A stretch of DNA of 64,000 bases from Victivallis lenta (GCF_009695545.1 NZ_VUNS01000001.1:1-64000), one strand, 5' to 3'; shown: positions 25,960 to 34,487, counted from the stretch's first letter. Program-made: numbers and translations. The notes: a model not told the origin generated them from the sequence alone.

Positions 25960-26001
25960 TTGACTTTCGCACCATTTCGATCCATAATATAAACTAGTTT
26001 A
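25960..26001 (+). promoter_or_regulatory. Promoter and operator of the LacI-type regulator
   Basis: TTGACT and CATAAT are separated by 17 bp (25960-25988). Immediately downstream, at the expected start site, is the palindrome TAAACTAGTTTA (25990-26001), which recurs at 27115-27130. This fits autorepression. Confidence 0.75.
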
Positions 26002-26014
26002 GCAAAAAAAATCG

Positions 26015-27058
26015 ATGAAACGGTACGGATGGGATATTCAGAAAATGCAGCGTTATTCCCTGGCCAAAATATCGCGGGAACTCGGGGTCAGCAAAGCGGC
26101 GGTCTCGCTCGCGCTCTCCGGCAAGGCGCGCCGGGTCGGCGTCAGCGAGGAACTCGAAAAACGGATTCTCGACTTCTGCCGCAAGGTGGACTATCAGCCG
26201 AACATCCATGCCCGCCGCCTCAACAGCAGGCTGGTCAGGAACATCGGCATCCTGCTCGAACGGTTCGAGGAGGGGGCCACGGCGCTCATGCTCTCCGGCA
26301 TCGTCGAGGCCGCCGACCGGGCGGGTTTCCGGGTCACGATTCAGATTTACCGCCCGGAGCAGCACGAATCGATCGCCTTCGACTGGCTGCTGAACCGCGA
26401 AATCGACGGTGTCATCTTCTACGGCCTCGAGCTGCCGGAGAGCTGGCAGGCGCGCTTCCTCTCCGAGAAGTGGCCGGTCATCGGCGTCGGCATCGCCCCC
26501 GGCTCCGGCATTCCGTCGGTCAACGTGAACAACTTCACGGCGACCTATACGCTGACCGGCAGCCTGATCCGGCAGGGCTGCCGGGAATTTCACTACATGG
26601 CCGGAACTGAGGGCAGTTACCCGTCCCGCGAGCGTGAACGCGGTTTCCGGGCCGCGCTCCGCGAGGCGGGCCTCCTGTTTCCCGAGAACCGGATGCATGT
26701 CGCGGGTTTCAGCCGGGAGCGGGCGCAGGAGATCACCTTCGAACTGCTGGGCCGCAATCAGCTCCAGCCGGGCTCGGCGGTCGTCTGCGCCACCGATCTG
26801 CTCGCCATCGGAACGATCCAGGCGCTGCACCGCTCCGGCTTCCGCGTACCCGCCGATTTTGCCGTGACCGGCGTCAACGCCTCCTCCGCCGCCGCGGATT
26901 TCTCCCCGAGCCTCACGACGTTCGAATATCTGCCGAAGGAACAGGGGGCCGCCGCGGTGGAGATGCTGCTCGCCCGGCTGCAGAAAAGGGAGATCGAGCC
27001 GGAACGCGAACTGCACGGCAAGCTCGTGCCGGGGGAATCCGCACCGCTCCGAGGGTGA
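26015..27058 (+). CDS. LacI family transcriptional regulator
   Basis: A 347-aa LacI/GalR repressor. The HTH (YSLAKISRELGVSKAAVSLALSG) is followed by the hinge (NIHARRLNSRLVRNIGIL) and a periplasmic-binding-like sugar domain with VVCATDLLAIGTIQALH near the C-terminus. The start may instead be the internal ATG at 26045, because neither has a strong ribosome-binding site. The palindrome TAAACTAGTTTA in its own promoter and the extended copy before the downstream pseudopilin/glycosidase operon make it the probable repressor of both. Confidence 0.9.
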   Translation: MKRYGWDIQKMQRYSLAKISRELGVSKAAVSLALSGKARRVGVSEELEKRILDFCRKVDYQPNIHARRLNSRLVRNIGILLERFEEGATALMLSGIVEAADRAGFRVTIQIYRPEQHESIAFDWLLNREIDGVIFYGLELPESWQARFLSEKWPVIGVGIAPGSGIPSVNVNNFTATYTLTGSLIRQGCREFHYMAGTEGSYPSRERERGFRAALREAGLLFPENRMHVAGFSRERAQEITFELLGRNQLQPGSAVVCATDLLAIGTIQALHRSGFRVPADFAVTGVNASSAAADFSPSLTTFEYLPKEQGAAAVEMLLARLQKREIEPERELHGKLVPGESAPLRG

Positions 27059-27114
27059 ACGCCTCACCAGACCGCAATGGAACCCTCACAAAAAACACTG
27101 GACAAAGCCGGAAA

Positions 27115-27130
27115 TATAAACTAGTTTATA
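27115..27130. promoter_or_regulatory. LacI-type operator upstream of the pseudopilin/GH5 operon
   Basis: A perfect 16-bp palindrome (TATAAACTAGTTTATA) that contains the 12-bp operator core found at the LacI promoter. It overlaps a TATAAA that could serve as the -10. Confidence 0.75.
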
Positions 27131-27162
27131 AACAATTCACCCCACATCAGAGGAGATTCCCC

Positions 27163-27276
27163 ATGAAACAAAATGTGAAACGGAACAGTATTGCCGCCCG
27201 GCAAAAAAGCGCGGCAGGCACTGCGCAGCAAGGAGCAAGCGCAGCGCAGGTGAACGCAGCGGAGCGAAGACCCTGA
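27163..27276 (+). CDS. Small ORF, 37 aa, between operator and pseudopilin
   Basis: The frame starts 7 bases after AGAGGAG and encodes a basic, Ala/Gln/Ser-rich peptide (for example RQKSAAGTAQQGASAAQVNA) with no hydrophobic segment. It ends 37 bp before the pseudopilin. The good ribosome-binding site supports translation, but no function or family is recognised. It may be a leader peptide, or the DNA may be a GC-rich repeat by chance open in this frame. Confidence 0.4.
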   Translation: MKQNVKRNSIAARQKSAAGTAQQGASAAQVNAAERRP

Positions 27277-27313
27277 GACCGAATAAGTTCATTCAACGAA
27301 AAGGAGTTACATT

Positions 27314-28108
27314 ATGAAAGACCGTGCACGGAAACTTCCCATATCCGACATTATGCGCAAACCGTTCACTTTAATCGAGTTGCTGGTGGTTATTGCGATC
27401 ATCGCGATTCTGGCATCGATGCTGCTGCCGGCGCTGAATCAGGCGCGCTCCACCGCCAAGAAGATCAAATGCACCGGAAACCTCAAACAGTTCGCCGCGG
27501 CCGGCATCTTCTACGCAAACGCCTACGATGACTTCCAGGTGCCGGGGCTCGGGTGGCTGAAGGGGAGCGGTACGACGGTCTCCTGGCATGTGAACTACGC
27601 CTACCGCAAAATGCTCGGCGGCGCCATCCCGACGCCGAACCTCGACGAGGCGGCCGGCTACTGCGACCGGCGGACTTCGGCCGGGCTGGTCTGCCCGAAC
27701 GCGGAAATCTGCTTCTCCGATCCGAACACACCCATCTGGGGAGCCGGGATCAACGACAGCTACGGCGTCTCCAGCGAGCACTTCGCGGACATCGGCGCAA
27801 ACTGGAACAAGCCGGAGCCGCATGTCGCATTCAAATATTCCCGGATCACCCACGCATCGCAGCGGGTCGCCTTCCTGGATGCGACCGACTGGGCGGTCAA
27901 CATGAAGAAATCCGCTCCCTCCTTCTACCGCACGACGATGGAGTCAAAAGACGGAGTAACCACCGTCGCCTACCGCCACGGCGGAATGAGCTACGCGAAC
28001 GCCGCGATGTTCGACGGGCATGTCGAAACGCTCCACTACGATTCGCTGAACCGGAAGTACCGTTTCGTCGGCTTCTACGATAAAAACCTGGACGACGCGC
28101 GTCCGTAA
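27314..28108 (+). CDS. Secreted pseudopilin-like protein (prepilin-type N-terminus)
   Basis: A 264-aa protein of the same group as that at 17153. The prepilin signal [21 protein letters not shown] follows a longer basic leader (residues 1-15). The stalk leads into [23 protein letters not shown], then a globular domain with Cys and the terminal [19 protein letters not shown] motif. AAGGAG precedes the chosen ATG by 7 bases. The glycosidase starts 22 bp downstream, so they are co-transcribed, with the LacI-type operator upstream. It is presumably processed by a prepilin peptidase encoded elsewhere. Confidence 0.88.
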   Translation: MKDRARKLPISDIMRKPFTLIELLVVIAIIAILASMLLPALNQARSTAKKIKCTGNLKQFAAAGIFYANAYDDFQVPGLGWLKGSGTTVSWHVNYAYRKMLGGAIPTPNLDEAAGYCDRRTSAGLVCPNAEICFSDPNTPIWGAGINDSYGVSSEHFADIGANWNKPEPHVAFKYSRITHASQRVAFLDATDWAVNMKKSAPSFYRTTMESKDGVTTVAYRHGGMSYANAAMFDGHVETLHYDSLNRKYRFVGFYDKNLDDARP

Positions 28109-28130
28109 CCGCTACCGGGAAACCTGCTCC

Positions 28131-29645
28131 ATGAAAAAAATTCTTCTTCTTCTCCTTCTGCTTTCTGCAATCGGCGGCCTTCTTTCCGCCGCGGAAAAAA
28201 GCGTTTACAGCTGCAGTTTCGCCCCGGAAGAACTGGCGGGCTGGAAGATCCCGCCGGCATTTGCGAAGGTCGAAACCGTCGACGGAGCGCCGGCGCTCCG
28301 AGTCACGGTCAAGCCCGGGAATGAAACGAAAGAACAGCATTTCGCAATCCGCGAAATCGATCTTGCGCCGTATCGCGGCAATCAGCTGTTCCTGACTTAC
28401 GAGGTAAAGGGCGAGAACGTCAGCGTCCCGCCCGAACAGTGGAACGGCGTCAAGCTCATGCTCCACTTCAAAACGCCGCAGGAGGAAGTCTGGCGCGGCG
28501 CCGGGGCCCCCACCGGGAGTTTCGGCTGGCGGACCGCTTCGGCGACAGCCTTCATCCCCGCCGGCGCGACAGCCGGAACGATCAATCTCGGGCTCCAGTC
28601 GAGCTCCGGAACCGTCTGGGTGCGCAGCGTGAAGATCACGGCGTCGGAACCGGCGGCAACGGTTCCCGAAGGATTCCGGGCCGTCTATACCGACCGCGTG
28701 AAACGGATGCCGCGCCTGCGCGGCGTCATGTCTCCGAACTCCTTCAAGCCGGAGGACATGGACGAACTGAAACGCTGGAACGCCAACCTGATCCGCTGGC
28801 AGATCAAGCGCAACTGGGGCCGGGCCGGCACCGAGCTTGACCTCGAAGAGTACCTGCGCTGGTTCAACGGCAGGCTCGAAGAGCTCGACAAGGTGCTCGA
28901 CAAATGCGGCGAACTCGGCATTTACGTCCTGATCGATCTCCACACGCCGCCCGGCGGCCGCGACGAAACCGGCAACATGGTCATGTTCTACAATCCCGTC
29001 TACCGCGACGCGTTCTATGCGATGTGGGAACAGATGGCGAAGCGGTACAAGGACCACCCCGCCGTCTGGGGCTGCAATCTTCTCAACGAACCGGTCCAGA
29101 CCCGGCCGACGGAAGACGACTATCTGAGCGTGCAGTACGAAGCCGCCAGACGCATCCGGGCGATCGACCCGGAACTGCCGGTCATCATCGAGTCGAACAA
29201 CTCCAGCAGCCCGGCCGCGTTTCCGGCGCTGCGGCCGCTGCCGCTGGCGAACATCATTTACCAGGCGCACATGTATGCGCCGTACTCGTACACGCACCAG
29301 GGAATTTACGACCGCCGGGCGGAACCCGTCGTCTACCCCGGCGTGATCGAGGGCGCCCCCTATGACCGGGAACGGCTGAAGCGCTGCCTTGCCCCGGTCC
29401 GGGAGTTCGAAAAGAAGTACGGGGCGAAGATCTACATCGGGGAGTTCTCGGCGGTGCGCTATGCGCCCGGCGCGGCACAGTACCTGGAGGAGCTGATTTC
29501 GATCTTCGAGGAGTACGGCTGGGACTGGAGCTACCACGCTTTCCGCGAATCGCCGTACTGGGACGTCGAACTGGACGCCGAAGCGAAACCGGCCGAAACC
29601 GACAGAAGGAAAGTGCTGCTGAAATACTTCAGGCGGAATCGGTGA
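28131..29645 (+). CDS. Secreted GH5-like glycoside hydrolase (cellulase superfamily)
   Basis: A 504-aa protein with a signal peptide (residues 1-20), an N-terminal jelly-roll-like carbohydrate-binding domain (about 25-180), and a GH5-type (beta/alpha)8 barrel (about 185-500). Catalytic candidates are Glu320 in GCNLLNEPV (acid/base) and Glu438 in IYIGEFSAVR (nucleophile). VLIDLHTPPGG and the late WDWSYHAFRE are also typical. It probably hydrolyses beta-linked glucans, mannans or related chains outside the cytoplasm. It is the second gene of the LacI-controlled operon. Confidence 0.9.
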   Translation: MKKILLLLLLLSAIGGLLSAAEKSVYSCSFAPEELAGWKIPPAFAKVETVDGAPALRVTVKPGNETKEQHFAIREIDLAPYRGNQLFLTYEVKGENVSVPPEQWNGVKLMLHFKTPQEEVWRGAGAPTGSFGWRTASATAFIPAGATAGTINLGLQSSSGTVWVRSVKITASEPAATVPEGFRAVYTDRVKRMPRLRGVMSPNSFKPEDMDELKRWNANLIRWQIKRNWGRAGTELDLEEYLRWFNGRLEELDKVLDKCGELGIYVLIDLHTPPGGRDETGNMVMFYNPVYRDAFYAMWEQMAKRYKDHPAVWGCNLLNEPVQTRPTEDDYLSVQYEAARRIRAIDPELPVIIESNNSSSPAAFPALRPLPLANIIYQAHMYAPYSYTHQGIYDRRAEPVVYPGVIEGAPYDRERLKRCLAPVREFEKKYGAKIYIGEFSAVRYAPGAAQYLEELISIFEEYGWDWSYHAFRESPYWDVELDAEAKPAETDRRKVLLKYFRRNR

Positions 29646-29698
29646 ACACCGAGCACCGGCCGCCGGCGCGCACTCCGCTTCCGCCCGCATCGCGCAAT

Positions 29699-30778
29699 TC
29701 ATTGCGGATTTTTACGGGTGGCGGGCCTGAATCCGCTGCGGCGGAACGCCTCGTCGCAAAGGCGAACCACCTCCATCGCCTCCTCAAGCCGGATCGGAAA
29801 CGGCCTCCCCTCCCGAACCGACGCATAAATGTGTTTCCAGATTTCCGACATCGGGATGAACGGGATTTCCACTTTCTGCTCGATGAAGGTCAGCTTCTCG
29901 TCAAAGTTGCCGTACTCCATCGGCGGATTCTCCGGATGCGGCGCCAGCGGCTTGAATTCACACTCCGGATCGACAAATCGCATCTCGATCGCTCCGGCCT
30001 TCGGATCGTAAACAAGCGTGCCGCGCTCGCCCAGGATTTCGATCTCGCGCCCCGGCTTCGCATTCGTCCCGGAGATTTCAAGGTCGGCCACCACGCCGTT
30101 TTCGCCGCGCAGCAGCAGCTTGATCTGGTCGTCGCCGTCGCCGATGCTGATCACCGAACGCACGTCGGCCCACAGATCGGCCACGGGAGAGCCGATGAAC
30201 TGCAGCGCCTGATCGATCACGTGCGGCCCCCAGTTGGTCAGGAGCCCGCCGGAAAATTCCGTCATGGTCATCCAGTCGTTGCGGCGGCAGTAGCCGCAGG
30301 CGCGGTGGAGTTTGACCAGCGTGATTCTGCCGAGCACTCCGGAGGAAATCAGCTGGAGCGCTTTTTGAAACGGCCCTTCGAAACGGCGGTTCTGGCGCGG
30401 AAACAGCCTGCCCGGATGACGGTCGGCACACGCCTTCAGCTTCTGCGCCTCTTCATAATTGACGGCGATCGGCTTGTCGATATTCACATACTTGCCGGCT
30501 TCGAGCGCACGGATTGCGTACGGGACGTGTTCCGGATGGCGCAGCGCGATCGATACAAGCTCGACGGCGGGATCGTCGATCAGCTCTTCGCACGATGCAT
30601 AACGCTTCGCCTGCGCCGGAACGCCGGGCGGATTTTCGAGCCGCGACGGATCGTGATCCGCAACCGCGACGAGTTCGAACCGGTCCGGATACTCGGCAAT
30701 TTCCCGGACGTGCATGCCGACTCCGGCACGGCCCATCCCGAGGATTCCGACTTTGATTGTTTCAGCCATGCCGCTCAT
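29699..30778 (-). CDS. Gfo/Idh/MocA family sugar oxidoreductase
   Basis: A 359-aa NAD(P)-dependent dehydrogenase. A Rossmann fold (VGILGMGRAGVGMHVREI, then LVAVADHDP) is followed by GKYVNIDKPIAVNYEEA, whose Lys is the usual catalytic residue of the EKP-type motif (here DKP). The C-terminal alpha/beta domain binds the sugar. It overlaps the ThuA-like gene by 4 bp and is the last gene of a three-gene sugar operon (isomerase, ThuA, dehydrogenase) that diverges from an AraC-type regulator. The likely role is oxidation of an unknown sugar or inositol. Confidence 0.92.
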   Translation of the reverse strand: MSGMAETIKVGILGMGRAGVGMHVREIAEYPDRFELVAVADHDPSRLENPPGVPAQAKRYASCEELIDDPAVELVSIALRHPEHVPYAIRALEAGKYVNIDKPIAVNYEEAQKLKACADRHPGRLFPRQNRRFEGPFQKALQLISSGVLGRITLVKLHRACGYCRRNDWMTMTEFSGGLLTNWGPHVIDQALQFIGSPVADLWADVRSVISIGDGDDQIKLLLRGENGVVADLEISGTNAKPGREIEILGERGTLVYDPKAGAIEMRFVDPECEFKPLAPHPENPPMEYGNFDEKLTFIEQKVEIPFIPMSEIWKHIYASVREGRPFPIRLEEAMEVVRLCDEAFRRSGFRPATRKNPQ

Positions 30779-31569
30779 CTCCCCTGTTTTCTGTTGTGCA
30801 GTTCTTTCGTATCAAGCTCTTTCAGCGGATTTTCCGTCGCCACCCGCTCCGACGGCTCCGGCTGCGGCGTGACCCGCGGCGGCAGGATCGTCCCCGCCGC
30901 CCAGCGGACCGCATTGCCGATCACCCGGAGGATATTCGCGTCGCGGTAAATCGGGAAGGTTTCGTGTCCGGGCGCGAAATAAAAAATCTTCCCCGCCCCG
31001 CGCCGGAACGCGACGCCGCTGCGAACCACATTCCCTCCCTCGTACCACGACAGGAACACGATCTTCCCGTCATCCGGCAAATCGAACGGCTCCCCGTACA
31101 TCTCCGTATGCGGCAGCGTGAACGTCTCCGGCACCCCGGCCGCGACCGGGTGGGACGGATCGACCACCCAGAGCCGCTCCTTCTCGCCGATCTCCCGCCA
31201 GCGCAGCCGGCAGCCCGTTCCCATCATGCGCCGGAAAATCTTCGAATAATGGCCCGAATGCAGCACCACCAGCCCCATCCCGGCAAGAATCCGCTGCTGG
31301 ACCCGGTCGACCAGCGAATCATCGACCCGGTCGTGCGCGCAATGCCCCCACCAGACCAGCACGTCGGTTTCATCCAGCACCGGTTCCGGGAGCCCCTGCC
31401 CCGGCTCGTCCAGCGTTGCGGTCCGGATCTCGAGATCGGCCGCAGCCAGCTTCTCCGCGAGACACGCATGGATTCCCGCCGGATAGACGGTGCGGATATA
31501 ATCGCCTGCGGCCCCCTCCTCCCGTTCATGCACGAACTCGTTCCAGATGACGACCCTGACTTTTTTCAT
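30775..31569 (-). CDS. ThuA-like (trehalose utilisation) domain protein
   Basis: A 264-aa protein of the ThuA class I glutamine-amidotransferase-like fold. The start is at MKKVRVVIWNE, which overlaps the upstream gene's stop (ATGA); the longer frame has no support. Recognisable segments are DVLVWWGHCAHD, MGLVVLHSGHYSKIF, LPHTEMYGEPFD, VVRSGVAFRRGAGKIFYFAPGHE and the RDANILRVIGNAVRWA end. In ThuA proteins the fold is linked to disaccharide oxidation or isomerisation, working with Gfo/Idh/MocA dehydrogenases, exactly its neighbour here. The exact reaction is unknown. Confidence 0.9.
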   Translation of the reverse strand: MKKVRVVIWNEFVHEREEGAAGDYIRTVYPAGIHACLAEKLAAADLEIRTATLDEPGQGLPEPVLDETDVLVWWGHCAHDRVDDSLVDRVQQRILAGMGLVVLHSGHYSKIFRRMMGTGCRLRWREIGEKERLWVVDPSHPVAAGVPETFTLPHTEMYGEPFDLPDDGKIVFLSWYEGGNVVRSGVAFRRGAGKIFYFAPGHETFPIYRDANILRVIGNAVRWAAGTILPPRVTPQPEPSERVATENPLKELDTKELHNRKQGR

Positions 31570-32330
31570 GAGACGAAATTTCCTTTCAGAAAACACATGC
31601 TTGCGGCGAACGACTCGAACGGGTCGGCGCAGTCTCCGTCATGCTCGACCACATAATACTCCACTCCGGCCGCTTCGGCCGCCGCGAAAATCCGTTTCCA
31701 GTCGAGGTTGCCTGACCCGACCGGCATCATGACCGGTTCCCCCGACGGGTTCACCCCGAAATCCTTCACATGCAGCACCCGGAGCCGCCCGGAAAGCCGT
31801 TCGATCCAGGCGGCCGGGTCGCCGCCTCCCTTCTGAATCCAGAAGGTGTCCGGCTCGCCGTCGACGAGCGGCGCATTCTCGTAGATGATTTCGAGCATCG
31901 GACGGCCGCCGAACCGCCGGAACTCAATCGAGTGGTTGTGGTAGGCGAAAACAATCCCGGCCCTGCGGAATTTTTCCGCCGCCCGGTTCAGTTCCTCCGC
32001 AAAGGCGACCGTCTCCCCCGCTCCGGTCGGAACCCGCTGCGGATACGGACAGGCCGTATGGCGGCAATCGAGCGCGAGCAGGCGGTCGATCACCCGTTCC
32101 GGTTCCCCGACCAGTTCGGCGGCGCGCTCGTGGCTGGTCGGCGCAGCCATTCCCTCCTCCCGCAGCATCCGGCGCAGTTCCGCTTCCGGCATCGGCGCGA
32201 TTGCGCCCGAAAGCTGAACCGCCTCGTAGCCGGTCCGCCGCAATCGCCGCAGCGTATCGCGCACTCCGGCCGGAGTCCCGATATAATCGCGGAAGCTGTA
32301 AAGCTGCGCCGCAATCTTCGCTTGCTTCAT
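31566..32330 (-). CDS. Sugar phosphate isomerase/epimerase (AP-endonuclease-2-like TIM barrel)
   Basis: A 254-aa TIM barrel of the xylose-isomerase-like family. The first strand KIAAQLYSFRDY and later FAYHNHSIEFRRFGG, DTFWIQKGGGDP and VLHVKDFGV show the metal-binding E/D/H positions of this group. I choose MKQAK as start because AAAGGGGGG lies seven bases upstream, while the ATG two codons earlier is too close. It opens the operon isomerase-ThuA-dehydrogenase. The substrate is unknown, probably a keto-sugar or inositol derivative. Confidence 0.9.
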   Translation of the reverse strand: MKQAKIAAQLYSFRDYIGTPAGVRDTLRRLRRTGYEAVQLSGAIAPMPEAELRRMLREEGMAAPTSHERAAELVGEPERVIDRLLALDCRHTACPYPQRVPTGAGETVAFAEELNRAAEKFRRAGIVFAYHNHSIEFRRFGGRPMLEIIYENAPLVDGEPDTFWIQKGGGDPAAWIERLSGRLRVLHVKDFGVNPSGEPVMMPVGSGNLDWKRIFAAAEAAGVEYYVVEHDGDCADPFESFAASMCFLKGNFVS

Positions 32331-32465
32331 GGACATTCCCCCCTTTCATCGGTTGATGTTCCGGCGTTTTTTTGCATTTTTGCCGGATATGCGTATATTA
32401 TACCACAATCGAAGCTGTTCGGGAATGAACGGCAGGAACTGTTTTTTACACGAAACGGACAATCG

Positions 32466-33290
32466 ATGAACTTTTTCGACGGACACGCCTTCAGCCTCTA
32501 CGATTCGACGCCGGACCATCAGGGGGAATCGCGCCATGTGCCGGTCTACTACGGTGTTCAGTACAACCACGCCGGGCGGTTCCGCTTCGCGCTGAATCAC
32601 GGCCCCGTCATGGAATACGAGGGGGCGTACGCTTTCGTCACCCACCCCGGGGCCTTCTTCGAATACGGGAATGTTCCGGGCGAAACGCGGCATCACAGCT
32701 TCCTCTGCTCCCACGGGGAACGGGTCGGGAAATATGTGGAGAGCGGGCTCCTGCCGACCGGGCTTGAAAATCCGGTCCGGAAAATCGCCGATCCGGACCG
32801 GTTCCTCGACACCATGCTGCGGATCATGCAGCTGCTGCGCCGCTCGGCCCCGCTCACCCCGCCGCGCGCGGTGCTGCTGTACGAAGACCTGCTGCTGCAG
32901 TTTCACGAATCGGAGCTCGCCGAGCCGCGGCTGCCGGCGTTTCAGGAGGAGTATTTCCGCCACCTCGTTTCGGAGGTGCGGCACCACCCGGAGAAGCCGT
33001 GGGATTTCGCCGCCGAGGCCGCGAAGCGGAGTCTCACCCCGCATCACTTCCGGCGACTGTTCAAGACCGTCGCCGGGCTTCCTCCCCGGCAGTTCCTGAT
33101 CCGCTGCCGCCTTGAGCTCGCGGCGACGCTGCTGACCGGGTCTCCCCATCCGGTCGGCGTCGTGGCCGAACTCTGCGGCATCGGCAGCGAATTTTACTTT
33201 TCGCGGTTGTTCAAAGAGAAATTCAACCTCTCCCCGCTGAAATACCGCCGGGAATTCCCGGCCGGGAGGGGTGGCCGGACCAATTGCTGA
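32466..33290 (+). CDS. AraC family transcriptional regulator
   Basis: A 274-aa regulator with an N-terminal cupin-like sensing domain (residues 1-150) and a C-terminal double HTH. The first HTH is in DFAAEAAKRSLTPHHFRRLFKTVAG, the second in PVGVVAELCGIGSEFYFSRLFKEKF, ending with SPLKYRREF. It diverges from the isomerase/ThuA/dehydrogenase operon and probably activates it. The start codon follows a weak site in an AT-rich leader. Confidence 0.9.
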   Translation: MNFFDGHAFSLYDSTPDHQGESRHVPVYYGVQYNHAGRFRFALNHGPVMEYEGAYAFVTHPGAFFEYGNVPGETRHHSFLCSHGERVGKYVESGLLPTGLENPVRKIADPDRFLDTMLRIMQLLRRSAPLTPPRAVLLYEDLLLQFHESELAEPRLPAFQEEYFRHLVSEVRHHPEKPWDFAAEAAKRSLTPHHFRRLFKTVAGLPPRQFLIRCRLELAATLLTGSPHPVGVVAELCGIGSEFYFSRLFKEKFNLSPLKYRREFPAGRGGRTNC

Positions 33291-33493
33291 AGCGGGCGCA
33301 GCCTGCACAGATGCGTCCGTGCCGCGGGAAAGCGAAATTTTTCCGGCGGCCATTTGCAAATCGCAGATTCGACAGCTACATTACGGGAAACAATTTGATC
33401 ATCCTCGGAGGTGCCATCGACAGCAAGTAAATTCTGACCTGAAAACCATAGATTTTTTCTTTGTTCATTTTTCCCCCTGAAAACCGGCAAGTT

Positions 33494-33606
33494 TATAGTT
33501 TGTGGAGAATGAGCAAGGGTGTCCTTTGGGGCGCCCTTGTACATTCCACAAACGGGCGCTTGCCGGTGCCGCAGGGGGATATGTGTGAGGGTCGCCCCTC
33601 TTTTTA
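33494..33606 (+). ncRNA. Candidate structured RNA with intrinsic terminator
   Basis: After a TATAGT -10-like box (33494-33499) the sequence can fold into a long hairpin. The outer stem is GTTTGTGG...AATG (33498-33511) with CATTCCACAAAC (33542-33553), and the inner stem is AAGGGTGTCC with GGGCGCCCTT, the two mismatches being G-U pairs in RNA. A small GGCGC/GTGCC hairpin follows, then a terminator (GAGGG-TCGC-CCCTC and TTTTT, 33587-33605). No protein frame explains these pairings. It is either a small RNA of about 100 nt or the leader of the two small ORFs that follow. I recognise no known RNA family. Confidence 0.55.
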
Positions 33607-33632
33607 TCCTTCAGTTGAGGAACCGCTGCACC

Positions 33633-33755
33633 ATGTTATCGAACCCGTCATCAGACAACCGCCGCCGGAAGATAAGAACACGGTTCCGCACTCCGCGAGC
33701 GCATCGGAACGACCGCCGGAAAACAAACGGAAGAACCGAAAAGGCAGTCAGGTGA
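33633..33755 (+). CDS. Small Arg-rich protein, 40 aa
   Basis: A frame of 40 codons, about one third Arg/Lys (for example NRRRKIRTRFRTPRAHRNDRR). It follows TTGAGGAA by ten bases and ends 3 bp before the next ORF. It lies just after the terminator of the candidate RNA. The composition suggests nucleic-acid binding, but the frame could also be fortuitous in GC-rich DNA. Confidence 0.35.
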   Translation: MLSNPSSDNRRRKIRTRFRTPRAHRNDRRKTNGRTEKAVR

Positions 33756-33758
33756 ACG

Positions 33759-34103
33759 ATGGGAGCACTGCCGCTGAAATATCTGCACGTGCGAATGATC
33801 TGCGGAGCTCTCCGGGCAAACGACCTTTCCGGCACGGTCTTCACCGGAGAAATCGAGACGACCCGGATCATGATCGCCCGCCGGGACATCCGCGGTTCGA
33901 TTCAAAACGCGATCAGGACGATGCGGCAGCAGGGCGAACTCCTCGTCGCGGCGCTCGTCGTCGTCCAGATCGAAGGCGATCCCGACACGGACCCGGCTCA
34001 ATTCGACTACCGCGCCGGAGCATATACCGAACTTGTCGCCGCCTCCGGCCGCCGCCGGGCCGCCGGCCACATCATCGAACTGCTGAAACACGAAACGGAA
34101 TGA
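33759..34103 (+). CDS. Hypothetical protein, 114 aa
   Basis: The 114-aa frame has backbone-like codon use and a plausible start, with AGGTGA four bases upstream and the preceding small ORF ending three bases before it. The sequence MGALPLKYLHVRMICGALRANDLSGTVF with alternating strands and the terminal AAGHIIELLKHETE helix suggests a compact alpha/beta protein. No signal peptide, membrane segment or family motif is visible. It may be coupled to the 40-aa ORF. Confidence 0.5.
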   Translation: MGALPLKYLHVRMICGALRANDLSGTVFTGEIETTRIMIARRDIRGSIQNAIRTMRQQGELLVAALVVVQIEGDPDTDPAQFDYRAGAYTELVAASGRRRAAGHIIELLKHETE

Positions 34104-34341
34104 CGTCCCCATGAAATCTGCGGCGACTTTTCAACGCCGTATGCAGGTTTCCTGCGTGAGCCCCCCCCCCGGGAAAGTCCGCCTTCGGCGCGGGCGGGCT
34201 GCTTCGCGGCCGGGCGTCTCAGGCACCGCGCCTTCGGAATCCGCCGGGGCCGAGGGCCCTGCCCCCCACAGACGGCAAACCGCCCGTTATCATGGAAATC
34301 AGCACACAGTACTTTTGACAGACGGACAGAGGAGGGAGAAA
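34104..34341. other. GC-rich intergenic segment with a C10 run and UUCG-type hairpins
   Basis: Contains ten consecutive C (34161-34170) and several short stems closed by TTCG (for example CCGCCTTCGGC and CTGCTTCGCGG). No gene is supported. It immediately precedes the distal tRNA-Lys att copy. It could be a dispersed GC-rich repeat of the genome, which I cannot test from one window. Confidence 0.4.
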
Positions 34342-34360
34342 AAAAATGGTGCGCTCACGG
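34342..34360. repeat. Distal attachment site (tRNA-Lys 3' end copy)
   Basis: Nineteen bases identical to 38182-38200, without the rest of the tRNA. Marks the left end of the island. Confidence 0.85.
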
Positions 34361-34487
34361 AAAACGGAGAACCGCCAGACTTCAGATGTAAAGTCACTTT
34401 TTACGCCAAAAGAAATGTCACAAGTATCACAGGAAGTCAACTCTAAACGATACTGATGAATATGTCTAATGGTACTCTGCGGTACTT

